In this document: positions 1 through 12,632 of the stretch, in pieces
Position numbering within the stretch: the first letter of the stretch is position 1
Layout: each line of letters starts with the position of its first letter
Origin: Pseudoscleropodium purum
Taxonomy: Eukaryota; Streptophyta; Bryopsida; Hypnales; Brachytheciaceae
Direction: 5' to 3'
Assembly (NCBI GenBank): GCA_963969395.1
Contig: OZ017804.1
Location: 7,502,001-7,566,000, forward strand
DNA: 64,000 nt
Notes under the pieces: generated by a model
Told to the model about the DNA's origin: nothing
What the model saw: the letters and a program-made list of their open reading frames with translations, nothing else
Database searches by the model: none
Program-made: the position numbers and the translations under genes

Positions 1-1035
1 TATAATCTTTAAATGAAAATATTGACATCCTCATACAATATTCTTTGAAAATGAATATATAGTGCAATAGAAAGTAATTAAAGAAAATCTTTATATCATA
101 ATTTTTACAAAAAAACCTTTGCAAAAATAAAAATATTGCAATAAAAAGAAATTAATCAAGTGAACAATGTAAGTAGAATCTTTACATTTGAATATGTAGA
201 GCAATAGTTTCAATTTCAAAAAAATCTTCAATTAAAAAATTATTAATCTTCATATAATAATCTACAAATATAGAGTAATTTCAATATTTTTGGAATCAAA
301 ATCTTTACAATTAAAGAACATGAAAAATCTTCACCTATAAAAATGTAGAATAAAGATTCTAATTTCAATAAAAGATTCAAATAGTAAATTATAAAAATCT
401 TCATAATCATTTGAATATATCCCAATCTAAAATAAAAGGAAAAAAAGAGATATATCCAAGTTAAAATCTATACATTAGAATCTTCACATATTTGGCTATT
501 TGTATATTCTCAAAGAAAAGTGATAAATTTAATAAATAGATTGCATTTAAAGATGTATGCATTGAAATATCCTTCCATTGACTATAAAAGAATGTACAAA
601 ATGGCTACAAATATCATCCTATTATATTTATCGATATGGTAGGCTATCTCAATTGAGACAGTGATATAATGATGGACACCAAAAGAATGTAATTGGATGG
701 AAGGGGACGCCGCCAAAGCATGCATGAACCCTAAACATGCAAAGTTTGAAATAAACTCTTAACTTTTTCATCCACTTGATTCAAGTATAAATATATGTAG
801 GAATCTCCAAGACAATGTCATGCAAAAATCTCATAGTAAACCACATTTTTTACCATTCCCACTACATTTGAATTGTCATTAGCAACCTTAATGGTTGCAA
901 GATATCTACCACAAGACAAAGCTACATTAAGAACAAAACATTAGAATCGGGAACACTTAGAAAATCGTAGAATTGCGGAAGTGAAATGAAGTGTGAAGCC
1001 AAGAAAACCTTAATCTTCATAATATCATTGTACCT

Positions 1036-1134
1036 CTGTAATGTCACATTTTTACACTGTATAATATTACAAAGGTGCAGTGGTCATTGGAATTCTGTAA
1101 TATCACACTATGTTAAAATGTGATATTACAAAGG
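1036..1134. repeat. Short inverted and direct repeat
   Basis: The motif CTGTAATRTCACA occurs twice (about 1036 and 1095). An inverted TGTGATATTACAAAGG-like copy follows each. The block can fold into hairpins and looks like a small inverted-repeat element or its remnant. Confidence 0.55.
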
Positions 1135-1216
1135 AACTTGTGATTTTAGTAGTATGATAGTTAGACGCAACATTTTATGCAAATCTCCATGAACTACAAA
1201 TATTCTACTTGAAACC

Positions 1217-2025
1217 TTAACCCCTAACTGCCTGATGGACCATATATGGTCGATCTGAAATTTCAAACTCATTTTAGGATGGCCAATGAAAATTTGTATG
1301 ACCATTTTAAAAATTTAGAGGGATAGTTTATAGGGTTAACTATTGAAAACTATCATTTTTCATTGAAAAAGTTGAACATCTAATTTGTGAGAGGTCCTCA
1401 AAGCCATATATGTCCATTAGTGGTAGAATAAAGCTTGCTAATTTTTCTTCATTTTCCCAACTTTGCCAATTTCACTTGATTTGAGATCTAAAAATTCGTA
1501 CTTATCCATTTGATTTAAAATGGTCCCAATGGAAAGAGCATAGTGTTTTCATGATTTTCACCATTGAAAATTTAAACATGCAAGTGTTGATTTGGACTTA
1601 TTTGCAATCTACACTTTAAAAAAAATTGCATTTCAACAATTGCAAGGTGGATTGTGTAGTGAATTTGATAGGTTTTCATATAAAATTAAGTTTTATGAAA
1701 GTGAATTTTAGTGTGCTAACACAATTTGTAGTTGTTCATGTCACCTCCAATTCCAAAATAAATTTATGTGCAAATTTCTGAAACATTATGGGGAGGGGTA
1801 TTATACTAAAATTAGATAATGTACATTTCTCTTGTTATAATCTCACGACTCTTATGCATTTTTTCACTCAAAATTGGTGGACATACTATTAAGCAAGCTC
1901 TTTAAACATCTATACGGTTAGATTTTGAAAAAAATGCAATTTGCTTCATTACGATTAACTATAAGCCCATGCTCTCTTTTCATATTCAAAACATACTTGA
2001 AAAGGCTTGGGCATTTAGGGGTTAA
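1217..2025. repeat. Candidate MITE-like element with TTAACCCCTAA..TGCC termini
   Basis: The left end reads TTAACCCCTAACTGCC (1217-1232). The right end reads GGGCATTTAGGGGTTAA (about 2009-2025), its reverse complement with few changes. The 809-bp interior has no coding potential. The same terminal motif recurs elsewhere in the window. No clear target-site duplication was seen. Confidence 0.4.
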
Positions 2026-3576
2026 ATTATAAATCATTTTCAAGTTATTCCATGTCATGTTATTGATGGTCTATATTAGAAAATTTCCTTGAATTCAAAT
2101 GCAAGTCACATTTAACCTATTTTGGTTTATTATTTATGAATAGATGTAGATTTAGTTACAATTTTTTTCAAATGGTATTGTCATAAAGTTCTATAAGAGT
2201 TTTCACCTTTTTAATGTTCACTATTAGTACATTAAAAAATCCAATACATACATTTATATTCAAAGGAGATATTAGAATTGGACTCTAGTTATCACCTCTT
2301 ATTCTAATACATAAACCCAAAACAAATGCAAGTGCATCAACATGACTAGTTGTACCAAATCTAGAGTCCACAATGATACAAGTTCTAAATTAAACCTAAT
2401 AACATCAAGTTATCTTCACAACAAAGGTGGCATCACTTCTTACTTGCAAAAAAATTGATCAAAGTCCTTGAGAATCTCTTGGACTACTTTATTTGTACCA
2501 CTTTACTATTTGTGATGATCTAACCCTATAATTTTGTGGCCAAAAGCAAAATCTATGTAGGTTGTACAAGAAGAATTGCAAAAACTTGCTCTTGTATACT
2601 ACTACATTGTCTCAGAAAATCCCATAAAACCACAACAAGGTGACAAAAAGTCACCTTGCAAGGTGAACTTTCAAAGTAAAGGATGAGATGCATATGTGCT
2701 TGACACTTACAAGTCAAAACATCACTTCAAAGTGACAACCGTAGAATTTGGAAGACAAGCAACACCAATGCTTGTATACATTACATCAAGAGCAAGATCA
2801 AGAATTGCATATTAAGCTCAACCATGATAAAAGTTCAACCCTAACAAAACTCAATTCTTTCATAGAAAATCTTAACCCTAACAAGAGGTTAACCTTGATG
2901 TTTATAATGCAAGGCATCCTTTTGTCATCTTATTATTATTTTTAGATAGTGTTATAGTATCTAGGATCAAGCTTTTTGCATTTTGACTACATGGTTAAAA
3001 AGTTATTGTATAATATGTAGTTTCTATTACTTGGTAGGTTATTTTAGTAGCTAAAAAAAAATCACTTTTTTTAAGAAATAAAAATTTAAAATTGGTATTT
3101 AAGATTTTTTATATGTATGGAAATCTTTGAATCATTCCATTTTTATTAATAAGATGAAAGGTATAAGGAGTTTTAGTTTGCACACATTTATGGAATCTCT
3201 ACTTTAAAATAAACTTTAAAGTTCTTTATTGAACTCAATTTCAATATTTTTGAAAATAAAATAAAAGCATTGGATGTAAATTTTTTTTTTTAAATTTCAA
3301 CCATTGGGATTGGCATTTTTTTAATCACATAACTAAATTCTTAACAATTTAGTATTTTAAATCATACTCTACTTCTTTCTACCTACTATTTTTAACAAAT
3401 AAGAATATGAAATATTTTTTGTTGAAATTATATATATATATATTCCCAACTTATTACTTAAAATATTTTAGAAGATAACAAGTTGTAGGATCTACACAAT
3501 TTTGTGTAAAAAGTTTAAAAGATGAAATCTAACCAATTGATAAATTTTCATTCACCCAAAGTAATGTTTGAATCTT

Positions 3577-4384
3577 TTAACCCTTAAATGCCTAAGGCAC
3601 CTAATTTGGGTGTTTAAAAAAATTTGAGGCAACATTAGAGAGAGTAGGAGCTATAGTGATTTTTTTAATTTTTTAATTTTTAAGAACTAGATTAGAGAGT
3701 CTTATTTCATGGTGGATTTGGAATTCCTGCAAGTCCATTTTTATTTATGATAGGGCCTATTCTTTCAACTAACAAAAGGTACATTGAGTGGTGAGGATGT
3801 TTTTTCACAAAACATTTATCATCTAAGCAAATCTATATAAGATTTTGCAAAGATTCCAATTACATGTTGGTTATGTCATTTGAAAGATATTTAGTCTTCA
3901 ATTATTTAAAAAAAACAATAATTTACACAATATATTTTTTATCAATGAAATTGAAATGAAATATTCCTTTGTATTTGTTGACAATTGATGAACAATCTTT
4001 TATCAAACCCATTGTAGGATTTAGTAGAGTTGATCAAGGTGAAAAATTGATAGATTTTGAGGAAGTATAATAAGTACTACAAGTTTATAATTTTTGCAAG
4101 TACTAATTTTCACCTTGAAATTTCTACATTCAAAATATTGGACAAGTGCAAAAATTTATAGATATTCTACATCTCTTCACATCAACATAAATAATATCTC
4201 AACATCAATGCATTGAATTGTTTTTGATATTTTTGTGCATCTCCATCTTAGAATCTTGCTAAGTTAAAAATCCTAAAGTTATAATATCAATTATAATATC
4301 TTTAAATCAATCATCGAGCTTATAAAAATGAATGTCAAAGATGCCCTCCAAGAAGCTCAAAAAAAGAAATGGGCATTTAGGGAC
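3577..4384. repeat. Second element of about 810 bp with the same type of termini
   Basis: The left end TTAACCCTTAAATGCC (3577-3592) faces an inverted GGGCATTTAGGGA (4371-4383). The spacing is nearly the same as in the 1217-2025 element, but I see no obvious internal similarity between the two. This may be a divergent family member or a coincidence of termini. Confidence 0.3.
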
Positions 4385-5059
4385 TTACTGAGAAACCTTT
4401 CTTTTATAAGTGATTTGACAAATGAGGTTAAAATTTTTTTGAACAAAACTATATTAAACTACAAAAAGATGTATAAATTTCAAAAACATGTGAGAATATT
4501 TAGGATTTAGGGTTTGAATACATCAAAGGTCTCTCCATACAAGGAAACATTTGACTATGGACATTACATTTCAAAAGACAATTTCAAAACAAGGACACAT
4601 GGATCTCCAAAATGAATTTAATGTTCTTGGTTGGATCATCAATGGCATGACATCAAAGAAAATTCTACTATACTTCAAGTGGGTTGCACATGCTTCAACC
4701 CAACATCTCTAACTTAAAATTCTATCAAGAATCTGCTAAAAATTACTAAATTGAATGGAAGGGCAATATGATACAATCTATAGATGGTGTCCTACATCCT
4801 CGGAATCCAAAAAAGGCAGCTCCTCCAGTCCTGTTACCAGAAATACAACATTGGTTGAGAGGCTGCTTAAGTGTTCCATAAATCATTTAGGGAGATTCAA
4901 GTTAACAAGATGTACTAATAGAATGAAGAAATCATGCCCTAAATTTTAAACCAGTAAGAGCCCAAATTAAAAGTTGATTATATTTCTATCATTCAAAAAT
5001 CTTTAAATTCCTCATTCTAAATTGTTAAATTTCGTTAATACAATCGCTTCCTTTAGATA

Positions 5060-5190
5060 AGGAAGCGGCCACTTTGGGCCATTGAAGAACTCAGGGGTTA
5101 ACAGTAGAAATATGTTTTGAACTGCTATAATCAACTATTAGCTTCCAAATTGGAATCTTTGTTTTTAGTTTGAGCACTTGGGGTTAAAGT
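5060..5190. repeat. Interspersed repeat copy, two fragments abutting
   Basis: Read on the minus strand, 5190 to 5103 matches the 5' half of repeats found in VAC14 introns at 60259 and 63389: AACCCC-AGTGC, a central block near AGCTAATAGTTGATTA, then ACATATTTCTAC. Bases 5060-5101 match the 3' end of the 63389 copy (GCGGCCACTTTG) in plus orientation. Two partial copies therefore meet head to tail or inverted here. Confidence 0.5.
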
Positions 5191-5582
5191 GATGATAAGA
5201 AAAAAAGTATGACAGAGACAATGGCAATGCAGATCCAGAAACCACCTACGGTGATTGATGTTATACCTTCAAACTGCCTCATGGTTCCACCCCCATCGTA
5301 AAGCCGGTAGTAAATTTAGCTTCTCTCTAAAACATCAGCAGACCTCTTGGAAAATATTTTCCAAATAATCAGTGAGGTAGCATTCACTATTGAAAGACTA
5401 GACCCAGGCCTCTTCAAATCTGTAGTTTCAGGACCGCAAATTCATAGGCCAGTCAACCTTGTGTAGAATATATGTATTCCTGCTAGCTTGCATTCGTTCA
5501 AGAACCAGCTGTGTATGTGTAAAACGCTTGAACACCTTGTATCAGCTCCACAGCTTTCCCTGAGAAAGTCCGGAAGAAAACA

Positions 5583-8500
5583 TCACCACCCGAGGGTCAG
5601 TGATGAATCATTCATTTTCAGAAAGCAAAAGACTCCACAAGTAGCAGCCAATTCAAGCAATTCAGGGTCTTTACCAGCGAGGGATCCGAAAAGAGGGACC
5701 GGCTTAAGGGTTTTCTCAACACGTTGCAAGCGCCCCCTGCACAGAGAAACAATTAAGAAGGTCATTGTTTAACACAAATGACCAAAAGAGTTGAAATAAA
5801 TCATTAGGAATCTCCAAGGAAGGAAAAAAATGAAGAAATAGAAATTTGAAATCATATTCCACGTTATTTAACATAGAATTATGCATTGAAAGTTCCTATA
5901 ATCGACTCGTAGCGTCCAAAGAGGACTTTCTAATTATAGCTTGGGCACTCAGGAGTAGGAATGCACACAAATTTGAGGAAATCTCGATCTCGGAGTTGCA
6001 GAAATGGCTAAAAGTGTCCGCTTACATATGTATAGGACTTTAAATAAATCATTCAAGAAACTGCAAGGTAGCAGAATGATCCAGTAGGACGAAGAAATCA
6101 AGGCCTAAAGTTTTGAACAATAGAAATAAGTATTGAAAACGTAATTGTTGAGAAATTCGGTGAGTCTGTTCGTCTTCATGACTAGATTACAAGATTTACG
6201 AGGTTTTCATTTTTCAAAAGGCGACATATGAAATGGGACACGTACTGTGTGTATCGATCAAAGAAAGGACTTCGCATGAGGTAGAGAGCCCACAGCACTT
6301 GCCTCCTCATGAGCTGCAAAATTCAAAATCGGCAGTAATCAAGTTACAACGTCAAAATTTAAAAGAAAAAGTTGAAAGAAAATTAAAGGAAATCCTCGCA
6401 AGTACAAATGAGAAAAAAAATCACAGCACTGAAGTGTTCAACAGACAAAAGAACTGCTCAGGAATCCTGCATACTCAACTTGTCAAAACGAAATGTAATG
6501 AAAAAATACACTCAGGTTACTAAAAGAGAGTTTCACGATCAGAGAAGATAACCCTGATTTTTCTTACTAACCTCATTTTTCTCCTGTTTTGAGGGGATAC
6601 TTCTTGCTGTCGACTCACTGCCAGATACTTGGTCAGAAGATAGAGTAGTGGCATACAAGATCCCCATGCCCGTGGCATCTAGAGCTAATGCTGATAACCA
6701 CGGCCTCCATGAACGCAGTCCATGGCGTCGGATCATCATAACGTAAAGGAAAGGCCTCAAAATCAGGAGAATCTCTCCAAGCACCGCAGCTTTATCTACC
6801 GGCATGGATGGCTTGGCTTCGACTGCAATACAAACAGACCACATCAATTGAGAGTCTATTTTATTTCTATTTGACATATTATACTAATTGGAGGTGTCAG
6901 CTATGGTTGAAAGGGGGTGTCTGATTCAGTTAATAAAAGATTCCGTTCCTCTCCCAATTATTCTACAATTTTAGGCTAACTTTGTAGCTAACTCTCTCAT
7001 TTCTGTAAACGACAAGGGAGTAATATATTATAGATTTTAAAAAGTAGCAAAGTACACTAAGTCAGTGTCTCCTGCGGAGTCAGGGAGGCTAATTTTATGA
7101 TTTCTTCTCTTATACTCATGCGTAATACGAATGATAGTCGGGTGATTTTCAGATTATACTTCGATGATTCTGGAGTCAATTTGGCTACAGACCGTCTTGT
7201 TCTACGGAAAATTTGGCAACAAATCGAGAGGGATCTTGCTGTTATCCCAGCCATTTATTCTCCAAGTAGCCGCAAAGCGCCCCATAACTTCACATTAAGG
7301 GCCCACAATAGCTTGGAAGATTGCTAGTGTCTACTGTCTTGCGTAGGACATAAGACACTGGCAATCTTCAAACTTTTGTGAAGTCCTTGAATGGAAGATC
7401 ATCCATTTAAGTACCACAAAATTCAACTCAAAATAGGAATTACCCGGGCAGCAAAAACTGACAAAATGGAATCTTATACTAACATAATAGACACCACAAT
7501 CTCTCACACAGTTACAACCACCACATTCTCAAAAACATGCTTGAACTTACAATACTGGGACGACAGTGGGGGTGCAACAGGTTTAGCAGCCAGCCATGAA
7601 GGCCTAACGCCAACGTTGTCCCGGTACTTATTCATCGCTTGTATGGCTCGGGGCTGATGGCTGGAACTCGCTGTGATTCCCCGAGGTCTACCAACTACAT
7701 CGCAGTGCGAGGACTCATGCTTGACTTCATTGTTGACAGTTTCACCTCCGTCAATCAGCATTTTCCAACCACTTTTATACAGCACCAGTAATCGCATCAA
7801 TGCCCTGCAGAAAAATTTGCAGAAAATTCAATTCAATTAATGGATCTCGAAAAAAGGGGATACAACCGCATACCACATCATGTCCTTTACTGTCAATGTG
7901 TAGACTGTAAGGCAGAGGACGCTAAATCTATTAAGGAACCTGATCCTCTGTTAACAACTCATCCATTCATAAACTTGGTTGGACTCAAATTAGCAAGTGG
8001 AGTAAGCATGACGTCGCTGATGTTTTTGGCTACAGATCTTGAATGGAAATGGAGTTCTCAACTGCCCCTTCAATAGCTGTCTACAACCTCCGACTTTGAA
8101 TCATTGTATAAGAAATTCATACGAAGTGATGAAAAGTCTATCTCCAAAGAGGTTAGCTCTTGTACCCAAAGCGATCTTTCCAGGGCACTCTACTGAGTGA
8201 TCTCTCAATTAAAGCATACTCGGAAATATTTGGTTTAAATGCTTCAAAGTCACGCATATAGTATTATCCTCTGCAGTGGTTATCTGCATTAAACTCTAGC
8301 AAAGTAAAATTTAGAGAAGAGTTCAGGCAAAATTACTTGAGCCCCTCGACCGTCGCCACAGGCGTCCATTTCTGATCTTTGCCCAGGTAATGCTCAGCAC
8401 TCATCTCCACCAAAACCTCCACTTCTTTCACAACTGATAACAGAAGTGGCCACGGGAAGCTTGGATCCTCGCGCGGTGGGACCTGCAACCCTGAGGGTGT

Positions 8501-10063
8501 GGTTTCTGGTGCCGTTGCAACAATGTGTTCATTCATGACCGTCACCAAACCCACCATCGTCGACACTGCATTCATAAATGTAGAGGATACTAACACCGTT
8601 AGCGAGCGGATCCTGTTTCCTATTGACTGACCTCTGTTACCAACAGCAGCTCTTATACTTTCTCATACACTCAATTGGGCTTCAATTCGCAAGTTAAGTG
8701 GAAGAAACCATGAGTTGGCTAAACTGGTTGATGACCGCTGATCTTTGAATGGAAATGGGGTTGTTTACTGCCCTTTAATAGAGATTTACAACCTCCCACT
8801 TTGAATGCATAAGAAATCATCCATACATTGCGTGAGAAAATTGACCTCAAGAGAGTTTGACTCTAGTAATACACAAAGAGATCTCTCCAGTGAGCTCTGT
8901 TGAGTGATCTCCCAATAAAAGTATAGTTCTAAAAATGTGCTTGCGCAAGTAGTTCAGCCAACAGAAAGGGAAAATATCATCAAGACAAGGAAAATTATCT
9001 CATTGTACATGAGTCGAGTCACGTAGTCAGTCAATTACCAGCTTCTGGGCCAAGATCTGAAGCAGCAAATCGCTCTGGCAAGAACCATGTCAAGGTCTGC
9101 AAATCAAGACCCCATCACACAAGTAAGCTCACCATTTCCAAGCTAAATACACAGTAGGGACTGCCAGAGTGTGAGCATTCTGTTCCGCAAGAGGCGATTC
9201 TGAGGAACAATCTGAAAACTCTACGAAGGGTAGGATTTCTAGGACGAGATTATTGGGCTTGGAAGTGCACAGGGTTCAATATAGAAGCAATATTGAAACC
9301 TTCCACTAGGAGCCGAGAGCTCTGACAACCGTAGTAAAACCTTGATCAGCAAGAACCAAATTCGCTACTCATGCTCAGTTCAAAAATCACGCAGGTCAAG
9401 ATTACAATACTAATGCACAGGGTTCAACCTAAGGTCGGAGAATCCGATTCCAACAGGGTCCTAATTCCAACGCCCTAAAATTCTTAGATACCGATTATGA
9501 GAATGTGCACCACTTTAACATCAAGTTTCGAAATCTTGGGCTGTCTTTTACGTCATTTACCAGAAAAAAAATTGAACACTCAAGAACTTGTTCATTCACA
9601 ATCCCAAGTACTTAGGTGCATTCAGAATCCTCTTCCAATCACAAAGAAGAATCAATCAAGCTGTGAACGCTCTCTTAAAAGAGTCAATTCTCCAACAACA
9701 CCCTAGTAGCTTTTTACAAGAACCTGGGGCTCAGAATACAGAAAATCTCCAAAAATAAAAACAAGAAGAGAGCCTCGCACCCCCTCGAATAACCATTTGA
9801 TCAGTCTATTCCGATCATTCTCGAAACTCAGCATCGATCTAAAATTCTCCTACCTTACACCGACCCTATACTATTCAACACAAAAATCATATTCTCCAAC
9901 AATTCAAAACCAAAACTCACAGAAGAAAAATTCCTTCTAAAAAATTTTTTTTAACCAAAACCAAACCAAGAAAAATCAGAGTGACGTTCTTTACATTCGC
10001 GAGGCTTTCCATGGACGAGAGCCAGAGACGGTTCCGCCGCACCCATTCCTTATACGCCTCCAT
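5583..10063 (-). CDS. PEX16: Peroxisome biogenesis protein PEX16 (7 exons, complete)
   Basis: PEX16 is a peroxisomal/ER membrane protein needed for insertion of peroxisomal membrane proteins and, in plants, for peroxisome and oil/protein body formation. Exons (minus): 10063-9995, 9096-9039, 8565-8337, 7804-7551, 6822-6572, 6313-6246, 5736-5583. All junctions are GT-AG and phases agree, giving 1083 nt and 360 aa, close to the plant family length of about 367. The N-terminus MEAYKEWVRRNRLWL and exon 2 TLTWFLPERFAASDLGPEA match the family start. Other conserved blocks are VTVMNEHI, SGWKMLIDGGET, LRPFLYVMMIRRHGLRSW (hydrophobic, membrane-associated), LWALYLMRSPFFDRYT and VPLFGSL. The start at 10063 is the family methionine; an upstream in-frame codon at 10147 is less likely. 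The region after GGET is variable, as in other plants. Confidence 0.95.
5865..5965 (-). repeat. Interspersed repeat copy in the last PEX16 intron
   Basis: The minus strand carries a diverged copy of the same repeat, with a CCTGAGTGCCCAAG start and a central CTCTTTGGACGCTACGAG block. It lies inside the intron between PEX16 exons 6 and 7. Confidence 0.45.
7316..7369. repeat. Hairpin with 16-bp arms in PEX16 intron 4
   Basis: Arms 7316-7331 (GAAGATTGCTAGTGTC) and 7354-7369 (GACACTGGCAATCTTC) pair except for one wobble, and an inner TGTC/GACA extends the stem. The 22-nt loop region lies in the intron between exons 4 and 5. Confidence 0.6.
7988..8240. repeat. Intronic duplication, copy A
   Basis: It shares blocks with copy B at 8692-8938 in the same order: GATC(T)TTGAATGGAAATGG, TACAACCTCC, ACTTTGAAT, CAAAG-GATCT-TCCAG and GAGTGATCTC. 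It lies in the PEX16 intron on the 3' side of exon 3. Confidence 0.65.
8692..8938. repeat. Intronic duplication, copy B
   Basis: This is a diverged direct copy of 7988-8240, in the PEX16 intron on the 5' side of exon 3. The two copies bracket the 229-bp exon 3. Confidence 0.65.
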
Positions 10064-10264
10064 CTCCCACCACCCCCTTTCCAAACCCCCAACCCAGTCT
10101 CCTCCCCAAACTGTCACTTCCTGCTCGCCATCATCCCTTTGCAACAATTAATCAACCCTCCTACCACCACATTCTTGTCCCCTCCTCCTAAACCCTAAAA
10201 CCACGTAAGCTCCATCTGACTTGCAAACCCCAAGTCAGGGTTTAAGCAAGCACTCGCGGTGAAC
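10064..10264. promoter_or_regulatory. Probable 5' region of PEX16
   Basis: This is the roughly 200 bp between the PEX16 start codon and a GC-richer stretch beginning near 10265. On the minus strand it is rich in purine and GGTTTAG-like tracts typical of plant 5' untranslated regions. No certain TATA box or transcription start can be assigned. It may serve both directions if the 10265 open frame is expressed. Confidence 0.3.
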
Positions 10265-10685
10265 ATGGTTACGACGATCGGGCGGGATTCAGGTGAGATT
10301 CAGATGAGATTTGTAAGAGTAGTGAAGAAAATTTGAGAAAAGGAAGAGAAGTTTGAGAAGAAGGGTGAGCAGGGTGAATTGCTTGATAGCTTGTTGGATC
10401 GGCAAAGATTTATTGCGGGATTGGGAAGAGTGCAGTCATCGATGGATGGGAGGCTTTCGTCGCCGGACGGCGGAGCAAAGGATGGGAGGTGCGGCAACGA
10501 CAGCGAGAAGAGCGGCGGGGAGGGGGTCTGTGGACTTGGTGGCGGGTGGCGAGGAGGGAAGGGTGGGCGTGGAAATGGGGTTGTGGTTTGATTCGTTGCC
10601 GTGTACAAGGATTGTGATTGGTCATGCATTTCAAAGGCCTATTTTAGTGTTTTGTTTTCGTCACTTGCAAACTTTTGTATCATAG
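10265..10685 (+). other. GC-rich stretch with unresolved open frames
   Basis: The block is far richer in G and CpG than its surroundings. An ATG at 10265 is followed after nine codons by a good donor (CAG|GTGAG). Open frames of 70 and 110 codons (10379-10591, 10353-10685) have no recognisable family and end without a domain. It could be the 5' end of a divergent transcript or simply 5' flanking sequence of PEX16. An antisense proline-rich frame (10629-10300) is probably a composition artefact. Confidence 0.25.
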
Positions 10686-12632
10686 TAAAGTTAATCATAA
10701 AGGTCCTTCCCACTTGTAACAATGGTGTTAAAGCAAATGTCAAAAGAAGGTTTAACCCTTAAAGGATAAATTGGTAACCATAGAAATCATCCTTGTGGTT
10801 ATCGTGTCAATCATTGGCTTAAAAAATTGTAAAAGTACTCATTAGATTGATTCAAACTTCTATAAAAGACCTCCCCTTTTCTTAACAAAATTTTGAAGAT
10901 GAATAATTGTACTTCTGTCCTACAAGAAGGATTCTCTGTTATCCATCGAACAAAAAACATCTTTGTTGGCATTTAAGGATTAACTATGAATAATACAAAA
11001 AAACACCAACAACATCAAACTCCATCAAACTCTAATTTAGGTGCTCCAAGGAGCTTTGTCACATTGTTTTTCAAATTCCAATTTTTGGTCTTGCAATGTA
11101 CACACTTTACGACTAACTCTAGTAAAGTTTTGGCCTCTCATGATAGGCCCTTAGTTTTAAATAAGCTCCACTCATTTACTAACAAAATAATCATTGGTCT
11201 TTACAACTCCAAAAATGGGAGCACCGTTAAAATTTTGCACCTGCAATTGCATCCTTGGTTCCTATTAAAGTTGATATCGTAACGTTGCGGATGAAAATAT
11301 AAGGGAGACATACTTGTAGAAATGGTTTGTGGTTGAATTTTGCCAATATTTGGTCCTTTTCTATTGTTGTCCATTCATACCGAGGTTGATATCTTAAAGT
11401 TGTAAGTAGAAAAGGAAAGAGACATATTAGGTTGTAGTTCAATTTTTGTCTTTTTTCATTCGAATTCCTCAAAATGCATTCATATCAAGGTTGATATTCT
11501 AAGATTGCAGGAGTGAATAATAGGAAAAGGAGGTGTGGTGGTGGAATGGGGTTGGGCATCATTTATAACAAAATTGATATTCAAAGGTTGCAAATGGTAA
11601 CTAAAGGAAAGAAGTGTGGTAATCAAAGTAGATTTGTCATTTAATTCTTCCCTTTGAAGGAATCTTGTTTATTTTTAAGATGGATTCATACCAAGGTTGA
11701 TAACATGTGGATGTAGGTCAAACATAAAAGAAAAAGGTGTCTAATAGTGGAAATAGAGTTGTAGTTTGTTTTTTGTTCTTTTCCTGCATGTTTTTTTGTA
11801 GAAGCACTTATATCTTGATCAATGTTTTAAACTTTTAAATACTCAATTATCCACTATATAAATGATGAATAATAAGAAAGACACACTTCATCCCATTGAC
11901 CATGATATGAACCAAAAATAAAATTCATTTATCCACATAATATTGTTATAAATGTATTTTTAGCCACTATTGAAATTATTATCTCACCAAAATTAGTAGA
12001 GGAGATATAAATGACTAAATGAATTTTCAAGAGAATTTGATTCTTACAATAAAAAACTCATGATCAATGTAATTGATGAAATTGATTTCAAAAATTTAAC
12101 AATGTGAACTATGCATAGTTGTACATACTTGAAGACTATACATTGTATAAATGGCCAATGTCTACTACCATGATGATTTGGTTTTTAGGTATGATTATTT
12201 CACTTAACATTGTAATAGAAAATTAAAATTAAAATAACATAAATATAATTGTTCAAAGTATTAAGAGACAATTATGATTTTTCGAACTAAAAGTCTATAT
12301 CATGATGTGTTTATATGTGTATGAAATTGATTGGAAATTCTTCTTTACCATCAAGTTGCAATCCAAGGGTAGAAAAAACTTTGTAAAGTATAAACTTTGA
12401 TTTAATCATCACTTGACAGCCTTTTCAAACACTAAAAACTACTTCTTACAATAGCATCTCTCAATTTCATTTTTTAGAAAAGAGCTTTCAATTGCGATTC
12501 CATCACTTTTAATATGTCTTTTTAAAGTTGTGTGGAATGCTCGGAATATGATTGTAAAATTAATGTACTTCCAAGACATATTTGATACAATAAAAATGAT
12601 ATAGTTTAAACCTAATATCATAACAACTACTC
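10686..12632. other. Intergenic region between PEX16 and the BTB gene
   Basis: The sequence is AT-rich with no supported gene. A loose direct repetition is visible between about 11230 and 11720: phrases like CCAAGGTTGATA followed by a purine-rich block recur about four times at intervals of roughly 115 bp. It lies beyond the 3' end of the BTB gene. Confidence 0.5.

Larger units (their letters stand above)
1..5582. other. AT-rich intergenic region without a supported gene
   Basis: Only short chance reading frames of 60-95 codons occur here, and none resembles a known protein. The stretch is very AT-rich and contains several repeats listed separately, including two pairs of inverted termini about 810 bp apart. 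It lies downstream of the 3' end of PEX16. Confidence 0.7.

Noticed and set aside
2748..4949. Short frames of 60-65 codons in the left arm
   Set aside because: Length and composition are as expected by chance, with no homologous partners recognised.
10300..10629. 109-codon proline-rich open frame on the minus strand
   Set aside because: It is antisense to a G-rich stretch. The proline and serine content follows from base composition and no domain is present.
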